37,905 nt of DNA. It comes from Phycisphaerales bacterium (GTDB taxonomy: Bacteria > Planctomycetota > Phycisphaerae > Phycisphaerales > UBA1924). The translations under genes and the position numbers were made by a program. The stretch is taken from positions 1 to 37,905 of the forward strand of contig JADLFE010000041.1 of assembly GCA_020845755.1 (NCBI GenBank). The letters run 5' to 3'. Below, one piece after another: positions 1-11,589 of this stretch. The notes beneath the pieces are model-generated. The model saw only the letters and a program-made list of their open reading frames with translations, ran no database searches and was not told where the DNA came from. Numbering within the stretch: position 1 is the first letter of the stretch; the number at the start of each line of letters is the position of its first letter.

Positions 1-19
1 GGCCACATCCCCGCCACAC

Positions 20-55
20 CTTGCACAACCACTTGCACACGCGCTTGCACAAGCG
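20..55. repeat. Three 12-bp direct repeats starting CTTGCACA
   Basis: The octamer CTTGCACA occurs at 20, 32 and 44, exactly 12 bp apart, followed by ACCA, CGCG and AGCG. The block lies in the gene-free first 160 bases. It could be the eroded end of a coding sequence from outside the window (two plus frames are open here) or a small protein-binding array. Function unknown. Confidence 0.5.
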
Positions 56-160
56 AGCGTCCGCCCAGGTCATTCCCTGTCATCGTCCGGCCGTCGGCCC
101 CGATCCCGCCGCTCCCGCCCGCGTCGCGGAAACGCGCGGAATTCGCGGGGTTTGTCAACG

Positions 161-195
161 AAAAGCCGCCGGTGTCATCGTGTGACATCGGCGGC
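161..195 (-). terminator. Terminator of tRNA-Gly
   Basis: Arms 165-177 and 183-195 pair over 13 bp, with one mismatch in the minus-strand transcript, around a 5-nt loop. In the minus transcript the hairpin is followed by UUUU (bases 164-161). It starts 7 nt past the tRNA 3' end, so it fits an intrinsic terminator of the tRNA transcript. Confidence 0.75.
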
Positions 196-201
196 AGACA
201 A

Positions 202-273
202 AGCGGGCGAGGAGGATCGAACTCCCGACATTCAGCTTGGGAAGCTGACGTTCTACCGCTGAACTACGCCCGC
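202..273 (-). tRNA. tRNA-Gly (anticodon CCC)
   Basis: The minus strand folds into a 72-nt cloverleaf. The 7-bp acceptor stem GCGGGCG/CGCCCGC pairs 267-273 with 203-209. The anticodon stem TCAGC/GCTGA encloses the loop TTCCCAA, which gives anticodon CCC and reads codon GGG. The T arm carries GTTCGATCC. The discriminator base is U, as is common in bacterial tRNA-Gly, and CCA is not encoded. It stands alone, with a terminator-like hairpin just downstream. Confidence 0.95.
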
Positions 274-458
274 AAATCCAGTCCTTTTCAGCCGCCTCAC
301 CTCTGCATTGTGGCAGATTTGTGGCAGCAAATCAACCCATCAGGCATCTGAACTATAGCACCAAGACCAGCGGCCAGAGAAACCAGAAGCACTCTGACCA
401 TGAGGCGCCTGAGTATCCTGTGGACGGGCAGTATTCAGGATCATCGGAGCAACTCGAC

Positions 459-1133
459 ATGGGAAATCCAATCGGCGAGCTGGTGAAGAGGCTGCGGAAG
501 GAACGCGAGTTGACGCTGCGACAATTGGCGGATCGCATGGGTGAAGGCTACTCCCACGCGAACATTTCAGCGAAGGAGGTGGGGCGCATCGGCATTAAGC
601 CGAACGAGCGAAAAGACTTCGCGAGAGCTTTCGGACTCACCGCTGAACAGTTCGACGCGATGTGGAAAGGCAGTCCAGAGCAATCGGCTCAGCCGTCCGA
701 TCGAGGAATTCCGGTCCTCAACTCGGCACCCGCGGCCGGTCGGGTCTTTGCATACGATTCGGTCAATTTCGACCAACCTGACTTGTCAAGCCGGTTCATT
801 CCACGGGCAGGGATTCATGACGAAGCGTCGTATGTGATCACGGTGATCGGCGAGGAAATGGCTCCGGCGTTTCGAGACGGAGATGACGTTGTCTTTGGCC
901 CTGTCGCGGCACACCATCATCAGCGGTATCGCATTGTCGCAAACGATGTAGTGTTGATCAGGTATCGAGGCGAGACGAACGCCACTCGCACCGTAATTGC
1001 ACGAATCGTCCAAGCAAAGGAAAAATCGATCGAAATTCGATTCGATCTTGCTACTTCTCGAGCCGAGCTCATTCCGCGCGATCGCCTGCTTCACGTCGCG
1101 CTGGGGATCCAGCTTCGGAGGAGCAAGCTCTAA
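459..1133 (+). CDS. XRE-family repressor with S24/LexA-like C-terminal domain, apparently without self-cleavage residues
   Basis: Residues 1-70 (from ATG 459) form a helix-turn-helix of the XRE type (LVKRLRKERELTLRQLADRM). Residues about 84-215 look like the S24 peptidase fold of LexA and CI repressors. Where those have G(D/A)SM with the serine nucleophile, this protein has GEEM (131-134), and the region aligned to the catalytic lysine reads TRTVIARIV, with no lysine. It probably binds DNA and oligomerises but does not cleave itself. The frame is open back to GTG 321. I prefer ATG 459 because GGAG lies 9 nt upstream and the HTH begins there; the extra 46 residues are compositionally odd. GC is lower than in most neighbours, which hints at transfer. 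It ends 34 bp from the convergent amidohydrolase gene. No integrase or phage gene is adjacent. Confidence 0.8.
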   Translation: MGNPIGELVKRLRKERELTLRQLADRMGEGYSHANISAKEVGRIGIKPNERKDFARAFGLTAEQFDAMWKGSPEQSAQPSDRGIPVLNSAPAAGRVFAYDSVNFDQPDLSSRFIPRAGIHDEASYVITVIGEEMAPAFRDGDDVVFGPVAAHHHQRYRIVANDVVLIRYRGETNATRTVIARIVQAKEKSIEIRFDLATSRAELIPRDRLLHVALGIQLRRSKL

Positions 1134-1167
1134 AGCTTTGGGGCTCGCAAATTCGTCATCAGCCCGC

Positions 1168-4710
<3,543 letters not shown>

Positions 4711-4838
4711 GGAAAACTCCTATCGCAAGGACGCCATTATTGATGGCAATTCGACCCGGCGCGCAGGCTTTCGAGCGATTCGGCATAATGCCGGGCTCCG
4801 GCGTGCTTGAGGCCGCCGGACCAGTCGGGAGATTGCCC

Positions 4839-7800
4839 ATGTCGATGAACCTGCTCCGTCATCCGCTCGCGTGCGCCGCTTGGCTGCTGGTGCTGCTTTG
4901 TACCCTGCTGCCTCTGACGGGGTGCGGCTCGTCGGGCTCGCTCCGTGTTTCGGACCTGAGGGCCGAGTATCGCACCGAGCCGCTGGGGCTTGGCACCACC
5001 TCCCCGCGTCTGTCGTGGGAACTGAAGGCGACGTCGTCGTCGGCCCGGAATCTCTCGCAGGCGGCGTACCAGATTCTGGCCGCCACCTCGCCCGACCTGC
5101 TGGCACCGGGCAAGGCCGACCTGTGGGACACCGGACGCGTCGACTCGCGCGCGACCAATCAGATCGAATACGCCGGCAAGCCGCTGGCATCGCGCTCGCT
5201 GGTCCACTGGCGTGTGCGCGTGTGGGATCAGGCGAACGCGGAATGCGGCTGGAGCAAGCCCGCATTGTTCTCGATCGGCCTCCTCGATCAATCCGATTGG
5301 AAGGCCGACTGGATCGGGCTCGACGACGCGCCAAAGACGCCGCTGACCCAGGAAGTGCGCGACGAGATGCGTGCGATGCCGTGGATCAGGCTTGCCGGTC
5401 CGCCCGCGCGAGAGCAGCGGGCCGCCACGTTCCGCTCCGAGTTCGAGGTCCGCGCCGACTCCGCCATTTCGTCCGCGTTCTTTGCGGGCACCGCGGACAT
5501 GATCGCGGATGTCTCGATCAACACGCACCCGGTTGGTCAACTCACGCGCTGGAACCTGCTCACGCCGTTCGAGGCGACCGCGGCGATCACCAAGGGCAAG
5601 AACTCGATCGCGATCCGGGTCGTCAATCACGACGGGTTCAATCCGGCGGTGACCGGTCAGTTGTTCATCACGTACGCCGACGGGCAGGTGCAGCGCGTGC
5701 CGTTCAACGGGCTGTTCAAACTCTTCGAAGGTGTCGCGTCCGCCGAGGCAGATCGCGTCGGCTTTGATGCATCGGCTTGGAAGGCGGTCGAGGTGGTGAA
5801 GGGCCAGCCGTGGGGCGGCAACCGAAACACCGAGCACTATTTCTCGCCCGCGCCGTACCTCCGCACGACCTTCGCTACTCCGCCGGGCAAAGCGATCGCC
5901 CGAGCGACGCTCTACTCCACGGCCTTGGGTCTGTACTGGGCTGAGATCAACGGGCAGCGCGTGTCGAACGATCTCTTCACGCCCGGCTGGACCGACTACA
6001 ACCGCCGCGTCTATCACCAGACCTATGACGTGACGAGCATGCTCAGCGCCGGCGACAACTGCCTCGGCACCGTGCTGGGCGACGGGTGGTACGCGGGCCT
6101 CATGGGCTACACGGGCCAACGCCACTACTACGGCCAGGCCGCACGCTTCCGCGCACAACTCGAGATTACCTACACCGACGGCACGCGCGACGTAGTGTCG
6201 ACCGGGCCGGCGTGGCGAGCCGCCTTCGGCCCGATCCTCGCGACCGACAACTACATGGGCTCGATCTACGACTCGCGTCTCGAAATGCCGAACTGGTCCA
6301 CGAGCGGTTTCGACGCGTCGAAGTGGAGCAAGCCCGCGGTCGGGGTGATGTCCCGGGCCGCGCGACGCACCGCGGACGTGACGGCGAATCTCGCGCAGAA
6401 GATCGAGAACGGCAGGCTGTCGCTGGCGATCAACCAGCAGACGCTCGGCGATCCGGCGTACGGCATCGTCAAGACGCTCGACGTCGACTACAAGATCGGA
6501 AGCCAGATGAAGTCGGTCACGCTGCGCGAGGGTGAGACGCTGTCGCTCCCCAGGAGCGGCGAGAGCGGCGAACTGTCGATCGTTCGCGCCGTCTTCGGAG
6601 AGCCGGAGAAGCCCGCACCGGCGTTTGTGATCGAGCCGCAGCCCGCCGAACCGGTGCGTCACTTCGAGTCTCTCCCGGCGATTTCGGTGAGCGAGCCCCG
6701 CCCGGGCCGCTATGTGTTTGATCTCGGACAGAACATGGTCGGTTGGACACGCCTGAATGTCAGCGGCAAAGCGGGGCAGACGCTGACGGTTCGTCACGCC
6801 GAGTTCCTCAACCCCGACGGCACGCTGTACACGTCAAACCTCCGCGGCGCGACGGCCACGGATTTCTTCACGCTCAAGGGCGGGCGCGAGACGCTTGAAC
6901 CGGCGTTCACGTTCCACGGCTTCCGCTATGTCGAGATCACGGGGCTCGAATCCGAACCCTCGGCGTCGATGGTCACCGGCATCGTCGCGCACAGCGACAT
7001 CGTGCAGACCGGCACGTTTGAGACGTCCGATCCGCTGGTGAACCAGCTCTTCCACAACATCATCTGGGGACAGAAGGGCAACTACTTCGAGGTGCCGACG
7101 GACTGTCCACAGCGGGATGAGCGATTGGGCTGGACGGGCGATGCGCAGTTCTTCATCAAGGCCGCGTCGTACAACTTCGACATCGCGGCGTTCATGTCGC
7201 GCTGGCTCAAGACACTGGCGCACGATGCGCAGTTCGAGGACGGCACGTTCGCGCACGTGGCGCCGAAGGTGAATGAGCGCGGCGGCTCGACCGCGTGGGG
7301 CGATGCCGCGATCGTGTGCACGAACTGGATGTACCACGCCTATGGCGACACGCGGATCATCCGCGAGAACTACGAGCCCATGAAGCGGTACATGAAGTGG
7401 CTGGATTCCAAAACCACCAATGGGATCGCGAAGGTGGGGGGCTTTGGCGACTGGGTGAACCTCGGCGATCCGACGTCGCAGGACCTGATCGATACGGCGT
7501 ACCGGGCCGAACTGCTGCGCATGATGAGCGAGATGGCGCTGGTGATCGGCAAGAGCGAGGAATCGCACGCGTTTGACACGGCCAGGGACGAGACGGTGAA
7601 GGCGTTCCGCGCCCGGTTCCTGGCAGAGGACGGCTCGCTGCGCGAGAGCGGGCAGACGGGCTATGCGCTGGCGTTCACGATGGGCCTGATCCCGCACGAA
7701 AAAATGGGCGAGACGGCGAAGCACTACGCCGGCGCGATCGAGCGGAAGATCTGGCACCTGGCGACGGGGTTCATCGGCACGCCGCGGCTCTTGACGGGCT

Positions 7801-8351
7801 TGCACAACGCGGGGCGAGATGACGTGGCCCACCGGTTGTTGTTCAACGATGACTATCCGTCGTGGCTGTACCAGGTGAAGCTGGGCGCGACGACGATGTG
7901 GGAGCGTTGGGACGGCTGGACGCCGGAGCGCGGCTTCCAGGACGTGGGCATGAACTCGTTCAATCACTACGCGTTCGGCGCGGTGGGTGATTACATGTTC
8001 GGCGACATCGCGGGCATCAGGCCGCTCGAGCCCGGGTATACAAAGGTGCGGATCGCGCCGGTGGTCGTGCCGCGGTTTGGTCACGGCGGGAAGGCGTTTG
8101 ATCAGGTGAGCGCGAAGTATCGTTCGATCGCGGGGACGATCGAGTCGTCGTGGAGGTTGGTTGACGGACGGGTGGTGTTGGAGGTGGTTGTGCCGCCAAA
8201 TGTGGTGGCGGAAGTGAAGCTGCCGGCGAGTGATCCCGCGAAGGTTTGGATGGATGGGCGCGCGATCGAGGGCGCGACGGTTGATCATGGGCGGGTCGTC
8301 GTGAAGGTCGGATCGGGTGAGTATGAGTTCGAGTTCGTGCCCGGGAGATGA
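4839..8351 (+). CDS. Alpha-L-rhamnosidase, GH78, predicted lipoprotein
   Basis: Predicted to release terminal alpha-L-rhamnose from polysaccharides or glycosides at the cell envelope. From ATG 4839 the 1170-residue protein begins with a lipoprotein signal (LLPLTGC, Cys29). Domains follow the GH78 order: an N-terminal fibronectin-like domain (residues about 36-180), beta-sandwich regions (to about 640), a six-hairpin (alpha/alpha)6 barrel (about 650-1050), and a C-terminal beta domain. The barrel carries the signature DCPQRDERLGWTGD near residue 755, with the acidic residues that include the general acid. TTMWERWDGW near residue 1020 contains the second conserved Glu. The frame is open back to 4740, but GGGAG at 4827-4831 and the signal peptide support 4839. 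A sugar permease and binding protein lie 2 kb downstream and might take up the released sugar; that link is only inferred. Confidence 0.95.
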   Translation: MSMNLLRHPLACAAWLLVLLCTLLPLTGCGSSGSLRVSDLRAEYRTEPLGLGTTSPRLSWELKATSSSARNLSQAAYQILAATSPDLLAPGKADLWDTGRVDSRATNQIEYAGKPLASRSLVHWRVRVWDQANAECGWSKPALFSIGLLDQSDWKADWIGLDDAPKTPLTQEVRDEMRAMPWIRLAGPPAREQRAATFRSEFEVRADSAISSAFFAGTADMIADVSINTHPVGQLTRWNLLTPFEATAAITKGKNSIAIRVVNHDGFNPAVTGQLFITYADGQVQRVPFNGLFKLFEGVASAEADRVGFDASAWKAVEVVKGQPWGGNRNTEHYFSPAPYLRTTFATPPGKAIARATLYSTALGLYWAEINGQRVSNDLFTPGWTDYNRRVYHQTYDVTSMLSAGDNCLGTVLGDGWYAGLMGYTGQRHYYGQAARFRAQLEITYTDGTRDVVSTGPAWRAAFGPILATDNYMGSIYDSRLEMPNWSTSGFDASKWSKPAVGVMSRAARRTADVTANLAQKIENGRLSLAINQQTLGDPAYGIVKTLDVDYKIGSQMKSVTLREGETLSLPRSGESGELSIVRAVFGEPEKPAPAFVIEPQPAEPVRHFESLPAISVSEPRPGRYVFDLGQNMVGWTRLNVSGKAGQTLTVRHAEFLNPDGTLYTSNLRGATATDFFTLKGGRETLEPAFTFHGFRYVEITGLESEPSASMVTGIVAHSDIVQTGTFETSDPLVNQLFHNIIWGQKGNYFEVPTDCPQRDERLGWTGDAQFFIKAASYNFDIAAFMSRWLKTLAHDAQFEDGTFAHVAPKVNERGGSTAWGDAAIVCTNWMYHAYGDTRIIRENYEPMKRYMKWLDSKTTNGIAKVGGFGDWVNLGDPTSQDLIDTAYRAELLRMMSEMALVIGKSEESHAFDTARDETVKAFRARFLAEDGSLRESGQTGYALAFTMGLIPHEKMGETAKHYAGAIERKIWHLATGFIGTPRLLTGLHNAGRDDVAHRLLFNDDYPSWLYQVKLGATTMWERWDGWTPERGFQDVGMNSFNHYAFGAVGDYMFGDIAGIRPLEPGYTKVRIAPVVVPRFGHGGKAFDQVSAKYRSIAGTIESSWRLVDGRVVLEVVVPPNVVAEVKLPASDPAKVWMDGRAIEGATVDHGRVVVKVGSGEYEFEFVPGR

Positions 8352-8494
8352 TGAGATCGTGGGGCACGGAAGAGCCGGAAGTGCACGGATGTCGCGGGCG
8401 GCGTGGGTTGCAGACGCGGCAAATCGCCACACGCCCAATGAACAGATGAGCGCAGACGTGCGGGAGATGCACCGCGCGGGGGATTCGATGAACG

Positions 8495-8526
8495 TGGTCA
8501 AGTCCGACAATGCCCGGACTTGACCA
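8495..8526. other. Perfect inverted repeat, 12-bp stem
   Basis: TGGTCAAGTCCG (8495-8506) is exactly complementary to CGGACTTGACCA (8515-8526) around an 8-nt loop. No T-run follows on either strand, so it is not a standard intrinsic terminator. It lies 144 bp past the rhamnosidase stop. It might end or protect that transcript, or bind a dimeric protein. Confidence 0.6.
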
Positions 8527-8689
8527 TGCCATCCAGAGCACGGCGCACCGGCGGAAGCCGTTGGACCATCGAAGGCCGACGTATTCACATGTCAAAGACG
8601 CCGGAGGTGCGCCGCGGGCGAACTCGTCCTTGGCTTGGCCCAGGTGAGGGCGCGAGGACCACGCACGCGCGCTCCACACACGGGCGGGC

Positions 8690-8745
8690 GGACACTTTGG
8701 TGCGCACAGACGCGGTGATACGCGGGCACGCACAAGGAGGCACGA
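8690..8745. repeat. Dispersed intergenic repeat, copy 1
   Basis: The core at 8690-8720 (GGACACTTTGGTGCGCACAG and on through ACGCGGTGATA) matches the copies at 36520 and 36678 with one mismatch. Similarity to copy 3 continues through ACAAGGAGGCACGAGG and, more loosely, to about 8772. The copy is intergenic. Confidence 0.85.
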
Positions 8746-8808
8746 GGGATGAGGTCTCTGGGGCACGGGGAAGGCGGAGCGGCGGCGGCTTCGAAGGAAG
8801 GTGCCATG

Positions 8809-8840
8809 AAAAAAGCCCCGGGCGAGGGGCCCGGGGCTTT
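8809..8840 (-). terminator. Intrinsic terminator of the dockerin-type gene
   Basis: In the minus transcript GCCCCGGGC pairs with GCCCGGGGC around a short loop, flanked by A-rich sequence before and UUUUUU after. It starts 24 nt past the stop of the 8864-9997 gene. The stem is almost pure GC and followed by a T-run, so this is a strong call. Confidence 0.9.
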
Positions 8841-8863
8841 GAGATGCGGAAGGGGTTTGGGGA

Positions 8864-9997
8864 TCAGCAGCCGAGTTCGAAGTGAGAGGCGTAGGCATCG
8901 TAGTCGAGGGCGTTGGCGAAGCCGTCGTGGTTGAAGTCGGCGCCGATGTCACCGGCCTCGAAGAGGCTGGCGAATTCGTCATAGTCGAGGGCGTTGACGA
9001 AGCCGTCACGGTTGAAGTCGGCGGGGCAGGGGATGGTGATGTACTGGTTGCCGTCGATCACGGAGAAGTCGATGAGGTTGGGCTCGCCGAGGTTTCCGTA
9101 GCCCTCTGGGAGGCTGCCGCCGACCTGGTTGGAGAGGTAGTCGTTGCCGGAGCCGTTGATGAAGGCGACGACCTTGATGTTGTTGGTGCCGGTCCATCCG
9201 AGTTCGGTGAGGCTGATCTGGAGTTCGAGTCCGGTCGTGACGGCTTCGGGGTTGTTGACGTTGCCGCCATCGACGCCGTCGGTGTTGGTGTTGTCGATGT
9301 AGCCGCCGAGGAGGCCGGGGATACCGACCGGGTTGAGGGGGTCAACGAGGAGGGACTCGCTGGCCAAGCGTGGGGCATAGTTGCAGTAGATCGCGGCCAG
9401 ACCGCCGGTCTGGGGATCGAGGCGGGTGCCGTCGAAGAAGAGGGGGTTGAAGTCTTCCTTATCGCCGCCGATGTAGGCGCTGTAATCGAGGACGGAGGTG
9501 TCATCGAAGAGGGCGCCGTCGGTGCGGAGGGTGGCGGCGTTGATGTACATATCAAAGCCGGAGGGGCCAGCACCGCCGCCGTTGGTGACGTTGATCCAGT
9601 AGTCGACGGCGACATCGGCGTCGAGTTTCATGCCGGCGATGCGGTTGATGCCGTTATAGTCGACATCGACGTTGTTGTTGCGGATGACGTTCTGACCTTC
9701 GCCCGGGATGCAGTCGAGCATGATGGTCCACTTGTTGTAGTTGGTTTCGAGGTTTCCGCCGAGGAAGATGTAGAGTTGGTCATCGATGATGACGGCGGAG
9801 AAGTTGTCGAACTCGGAACCGGTGCAAAGGTCGCGGTCGCCCTCGACGTTATCGCCGAACTGGGTGGGCAGGGTCTGGACCCAGAGGTTGTCGCCGTACG
9901 CGGCATCCTTGACGCCGTCGATGGTGATCTGGGCGGAGGCCTGGCCCGCGAGCGCCACGAGGGCGAGGGCCGTCAAACCATTCTGAAGCTTCATCAT
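8864..9997 (-). CDS. Secreted protein with C-terminal dockerin-type calcium repeats
   Basis: A 377-residue exported protein. Residues 1-22 are a signal peptide (ALVALAGQASA|Q). The N-terminal half opens ITIDGVKDAAYGD, reminiscent of CBM9/DOMON-like sandwich domains (tentative). Residues about 324-377 carry two dockerin-type motifs, DFNRDGFVNALDYD and DFNHDGFANALDYD, each with Ca-ligand Asp/Asn positions, set 27 residues apart and nearly identical in DNA (81-bp repeat at about 8900 and 8982). In Phycisphaerae such tails end many secreted proteins, and they probably act in sorting or surface attachment rather than a true cellulosome. No catalytic motif is visible. GGGAG precedes the ATG and a strong terminator follows, so it is probably a single-gene transcript. 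Confidence 0.88.
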   Translation of the reverse strand: MMKLQNGLTALALVALAGQASAQITIDGVKDAAYGDNLWVQTLPTQFGDNVEGDRDLCTGSEFDNFSAVIIDDQLYIFLGGNLETNYNKWTIMLDCIPGEGQNVIRNNNVDVDYNGINRIAGMKLDADVAVDYWINVTNGGGAGPSGFDMYINAATLRTDGALFDDTSVLDYSAYIGGDKEDFNPLFFDGTRLDPQTGGLAAIYCNYAPRLASESLLVDPLNPVGIPGLLGGYIDNTNTDGVDGGNVNNPEAVTTGLELQISLTELGWTGTNNIKVVAFINGSGNDYLSNQVGGSLPEGYGNLGEPNLIDFSVIDGNQYITIPCPADFNRDGFVNALDYDEFASLFEAGDIGADFNHDGFANALDYDAYASHFELGC

Positions 9998-10310
9998 CTT
10001 TACTCCCTTGTCAATGGACGTTGAACGGATTCAAAATCGCGCGACGCCGCACCCGCGGAGACCGCGCTGTCATGATCGTCTCGGCGCGAGAAGCAATCTC
10101 TCCATCTCCCGCTGTGCGAGACTGTCAATCGTAACACGTCGGGGTGTGTGCTTCTAGCCATTCTGCGGGTGGACCGAGGCTGTTTCACGAACGGCGGACG
10201 CGAACGCCGCACGAATCGCGGGGTCGTGGGTCGGCGGTCGCGTGAGGAGGCCGCTATCCTGTGCCCGGCCTGCAATCTCCAGCGGGCGAGCGACCAACAC
10301 TCGAACAAAC
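9998..10310. promoter_or_regulatory. Divergent intergenic region, dockerin gene/permease gene
   Basis: These 313 bp separate the divergent starts at 9997 and 10311 and must hold both promoters. The ribosome site of the minus gene is next to 9997. A short hairpin CGCGG/CCGCG lies at 10054-10066. I cannot assign promoter boxes with confidence. The permease frame is open from GTG 10242, so part of the right side could be coding. Confidence 0.4.
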
Positions 10311-11543
10311 GTGAAACAGAATTCAACGCCCAATTCGACGCCGAGTTCGTACTTCCGTCGCCTCTTTCGCGCCCAAGAATCGGGTCTTGCGCTCGTGGTG
10401 GTGCTTGCGGGGGTGCTCTTAGCGATTTTCGGCGGGTCGAAGCCGAAGTTGGTAATTGAAGCGGTGCCGGCGGGCGCGACGGTGACGACGACGGAAAGCG
10501 CGATATCCGTGTCTCGCAATGGCGCAAGCACGGAGTACTTGGTCGCGGACGGATGGTCGCTGCGCGGAGAGGCCGGGTCGCAGACGGTGGCGCGGAAGGC
10601 GACGGTCAACAAGTTTCTTGATCCCGATAACCTTGTCCTGGTCGCGAAGGATGCGTCGTTCATCGCCATCATGGCGATCGGGATGACGGCGATCATCGTG
10701 ATGGGGGGTATCGATCTTTCGGTGGGGTCGATCTATGCGCTGGCTGCGATTGTGGGCGCGTATGCGTTGAAGCACCTGCAGGCCGGGGCGCTTGGGATTT
10801 CGGCGACGGGCTCTGTGTCGGGCGAGGGGGGCGCGCCGTGGTTTACGTCGATCCCGGTTGGCATCGGCGTGTGCTGTCTGGTCGGCGCGGTGTGCGGCCT
10901 GGCGAACGGCTCGATGATCGTCGGTCTGCGTGTGCATCCGTTCGTCATCACGCTGGGGACGATGGCGGTGATCCGCGGTGCGGTGTTCTTGGTGACGCGC
11001 GGCGATTCGATCGTGGGGTTCCCGTCGTCGTTTACGGTTGGGTTCTTCAAGGCGCCGATGTGGGGCGTGAATCCAGTGCCGGTGTTTTTGATGCTGGTAG
11101 TGGTGGCGATCGGCGGGGTGGTGCTGACTCGGACGGTGCTGGGGCGGCGAGCGTATGCGATCGGCGGGAACGAGACGGCGGCGACATACGCCGGCATCCC
11201 GGTCGGACGCGTGAAGATCATCCTGTACACGCTGTGCGGGATGCTGGCGGGGTTGTCGGCGTCGGTGTATCTCGGGTATCTGGGCGCGGCGTCGCCGGAC
11301 GCGGGCCAGGGGTATGAACTGCCGGTGATCGCGGCGACGGTTATCGGCGGGGCGTCGCTGTCGGGCGGGCGAGGGTCGGCGATCGGGGCGCTGCTCGGCG
11401 CGATCCTGATTCAGTTGATCTCGAACGCGATGATCATTCTCGAAATTGACACGAGTTATACGCAGGTCGTAATGGGGGCCGCGATCGTGGCGGCGGTGTT
11501 CCTGGATCAGGTGAAGACACGGTTCATGCCGCGCGGGAAGTAG
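10311..11543 (+). CDS. RbsC-like sugar ABC transporter permease with a long inserted loop
   Basis: An integral inner-membrane permease of the ribose/xylose/rhamnose group (BPD_transp_2). The hallmark MGGIDLSVGSIYAL lies at residues 131-144, with further TM helices to about residue 400. At 410 residues it is longer than E. coli RbsC (321). Residues about 43-100, between TM1 (about 24-41) and the usual NL...A segment, form a hydrophilic, probably periplasmic insertion, and residues about 153-183 form a second extended loop. The start is uncertain: GTG 10311 has no clear ribosome site, and GTG 10242 would add 23 residues. The binding-protein gene follows after 46 bp, in one transcript ending at the 12718 terminator. 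No RbsA-type ATPase is encoded nearby, so the ATPase must be elsewhere or shared. Confidence 0.88.
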   Translation: MKQNSTPNSTPSSYFRRLFRAQESGLALVVVLAGVLLAIFGGSKPKLVIEAVPAGATVTTTESAISVSRNGASTEYLVADGWSLRGEAGSQTVARKATVNKFLDPDNLVLVAKDASFIAIMAIGMTAIIVMGGIDLSVGSIYALAAIVGAYALKHLQAGALGISATGSVSGEGGAPWFTSIPVGIGVCCLVGAVCGLANGSMIVGLRVHPFVITLGTMAVIRGAVFLVTRGDSIVGFPSSFTVGFFKAPMWGVNPVPVFLMLVVVAIGGVVLTRTVLGRRAYAIGGNETAATYAGIPVGRVKIILYTLCGMLAGLSASVYLGYLGAASPDAGQGYELPVIAATVIGGASLSGGRGSAIGALLGAILIQLISNAMIILEIDTSYTQVVMGAAIVAAVFLDQVKTRFMPRGK

Positions 11544-11589
11544 CCGCGCGTTTACGGTGCTTTTTCATCCGCAAGGGTGGAGGATGTTC

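Larger units (their letters stand above)
8352..8863. other. Gene-poor gap with hairpin, repeat copy and terminator
   Basis: This stretch of about 510 bp follows the rhamnosidase gene. It contains a perfect 12-bp-stem hairpin (8495-8526), the first copy of a dispersed repeat (8690-8745) and the terminator of the dockerin-type gene (8809-8840). The open frames through it have no recognisable protein features, and I see no supported gene. Confidence 0.6.

Noticed and set aside
202..1133. Integrated prophage or island at tRNA-Gly
   Set aside because: A repressor-like gene is present, but there is no integrase, attachment-site duplication or phage structural gene. The tRNA 3' end also points away from the repressor.
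4737..6797. Minus-strand open frame of 686 codons
   Set aside because: It is antisense to the GH78 gene and Arg-rich, with no recognisable motif.
8882..10024. Plus-strand frame of 380 codons rich in Val, Glu, Asp and Gly
   Set aside because: It mirrors the dockerin-type gene on the other strand, which has a signal peptide, Ca-binding repeats, ribosome site and terminator.
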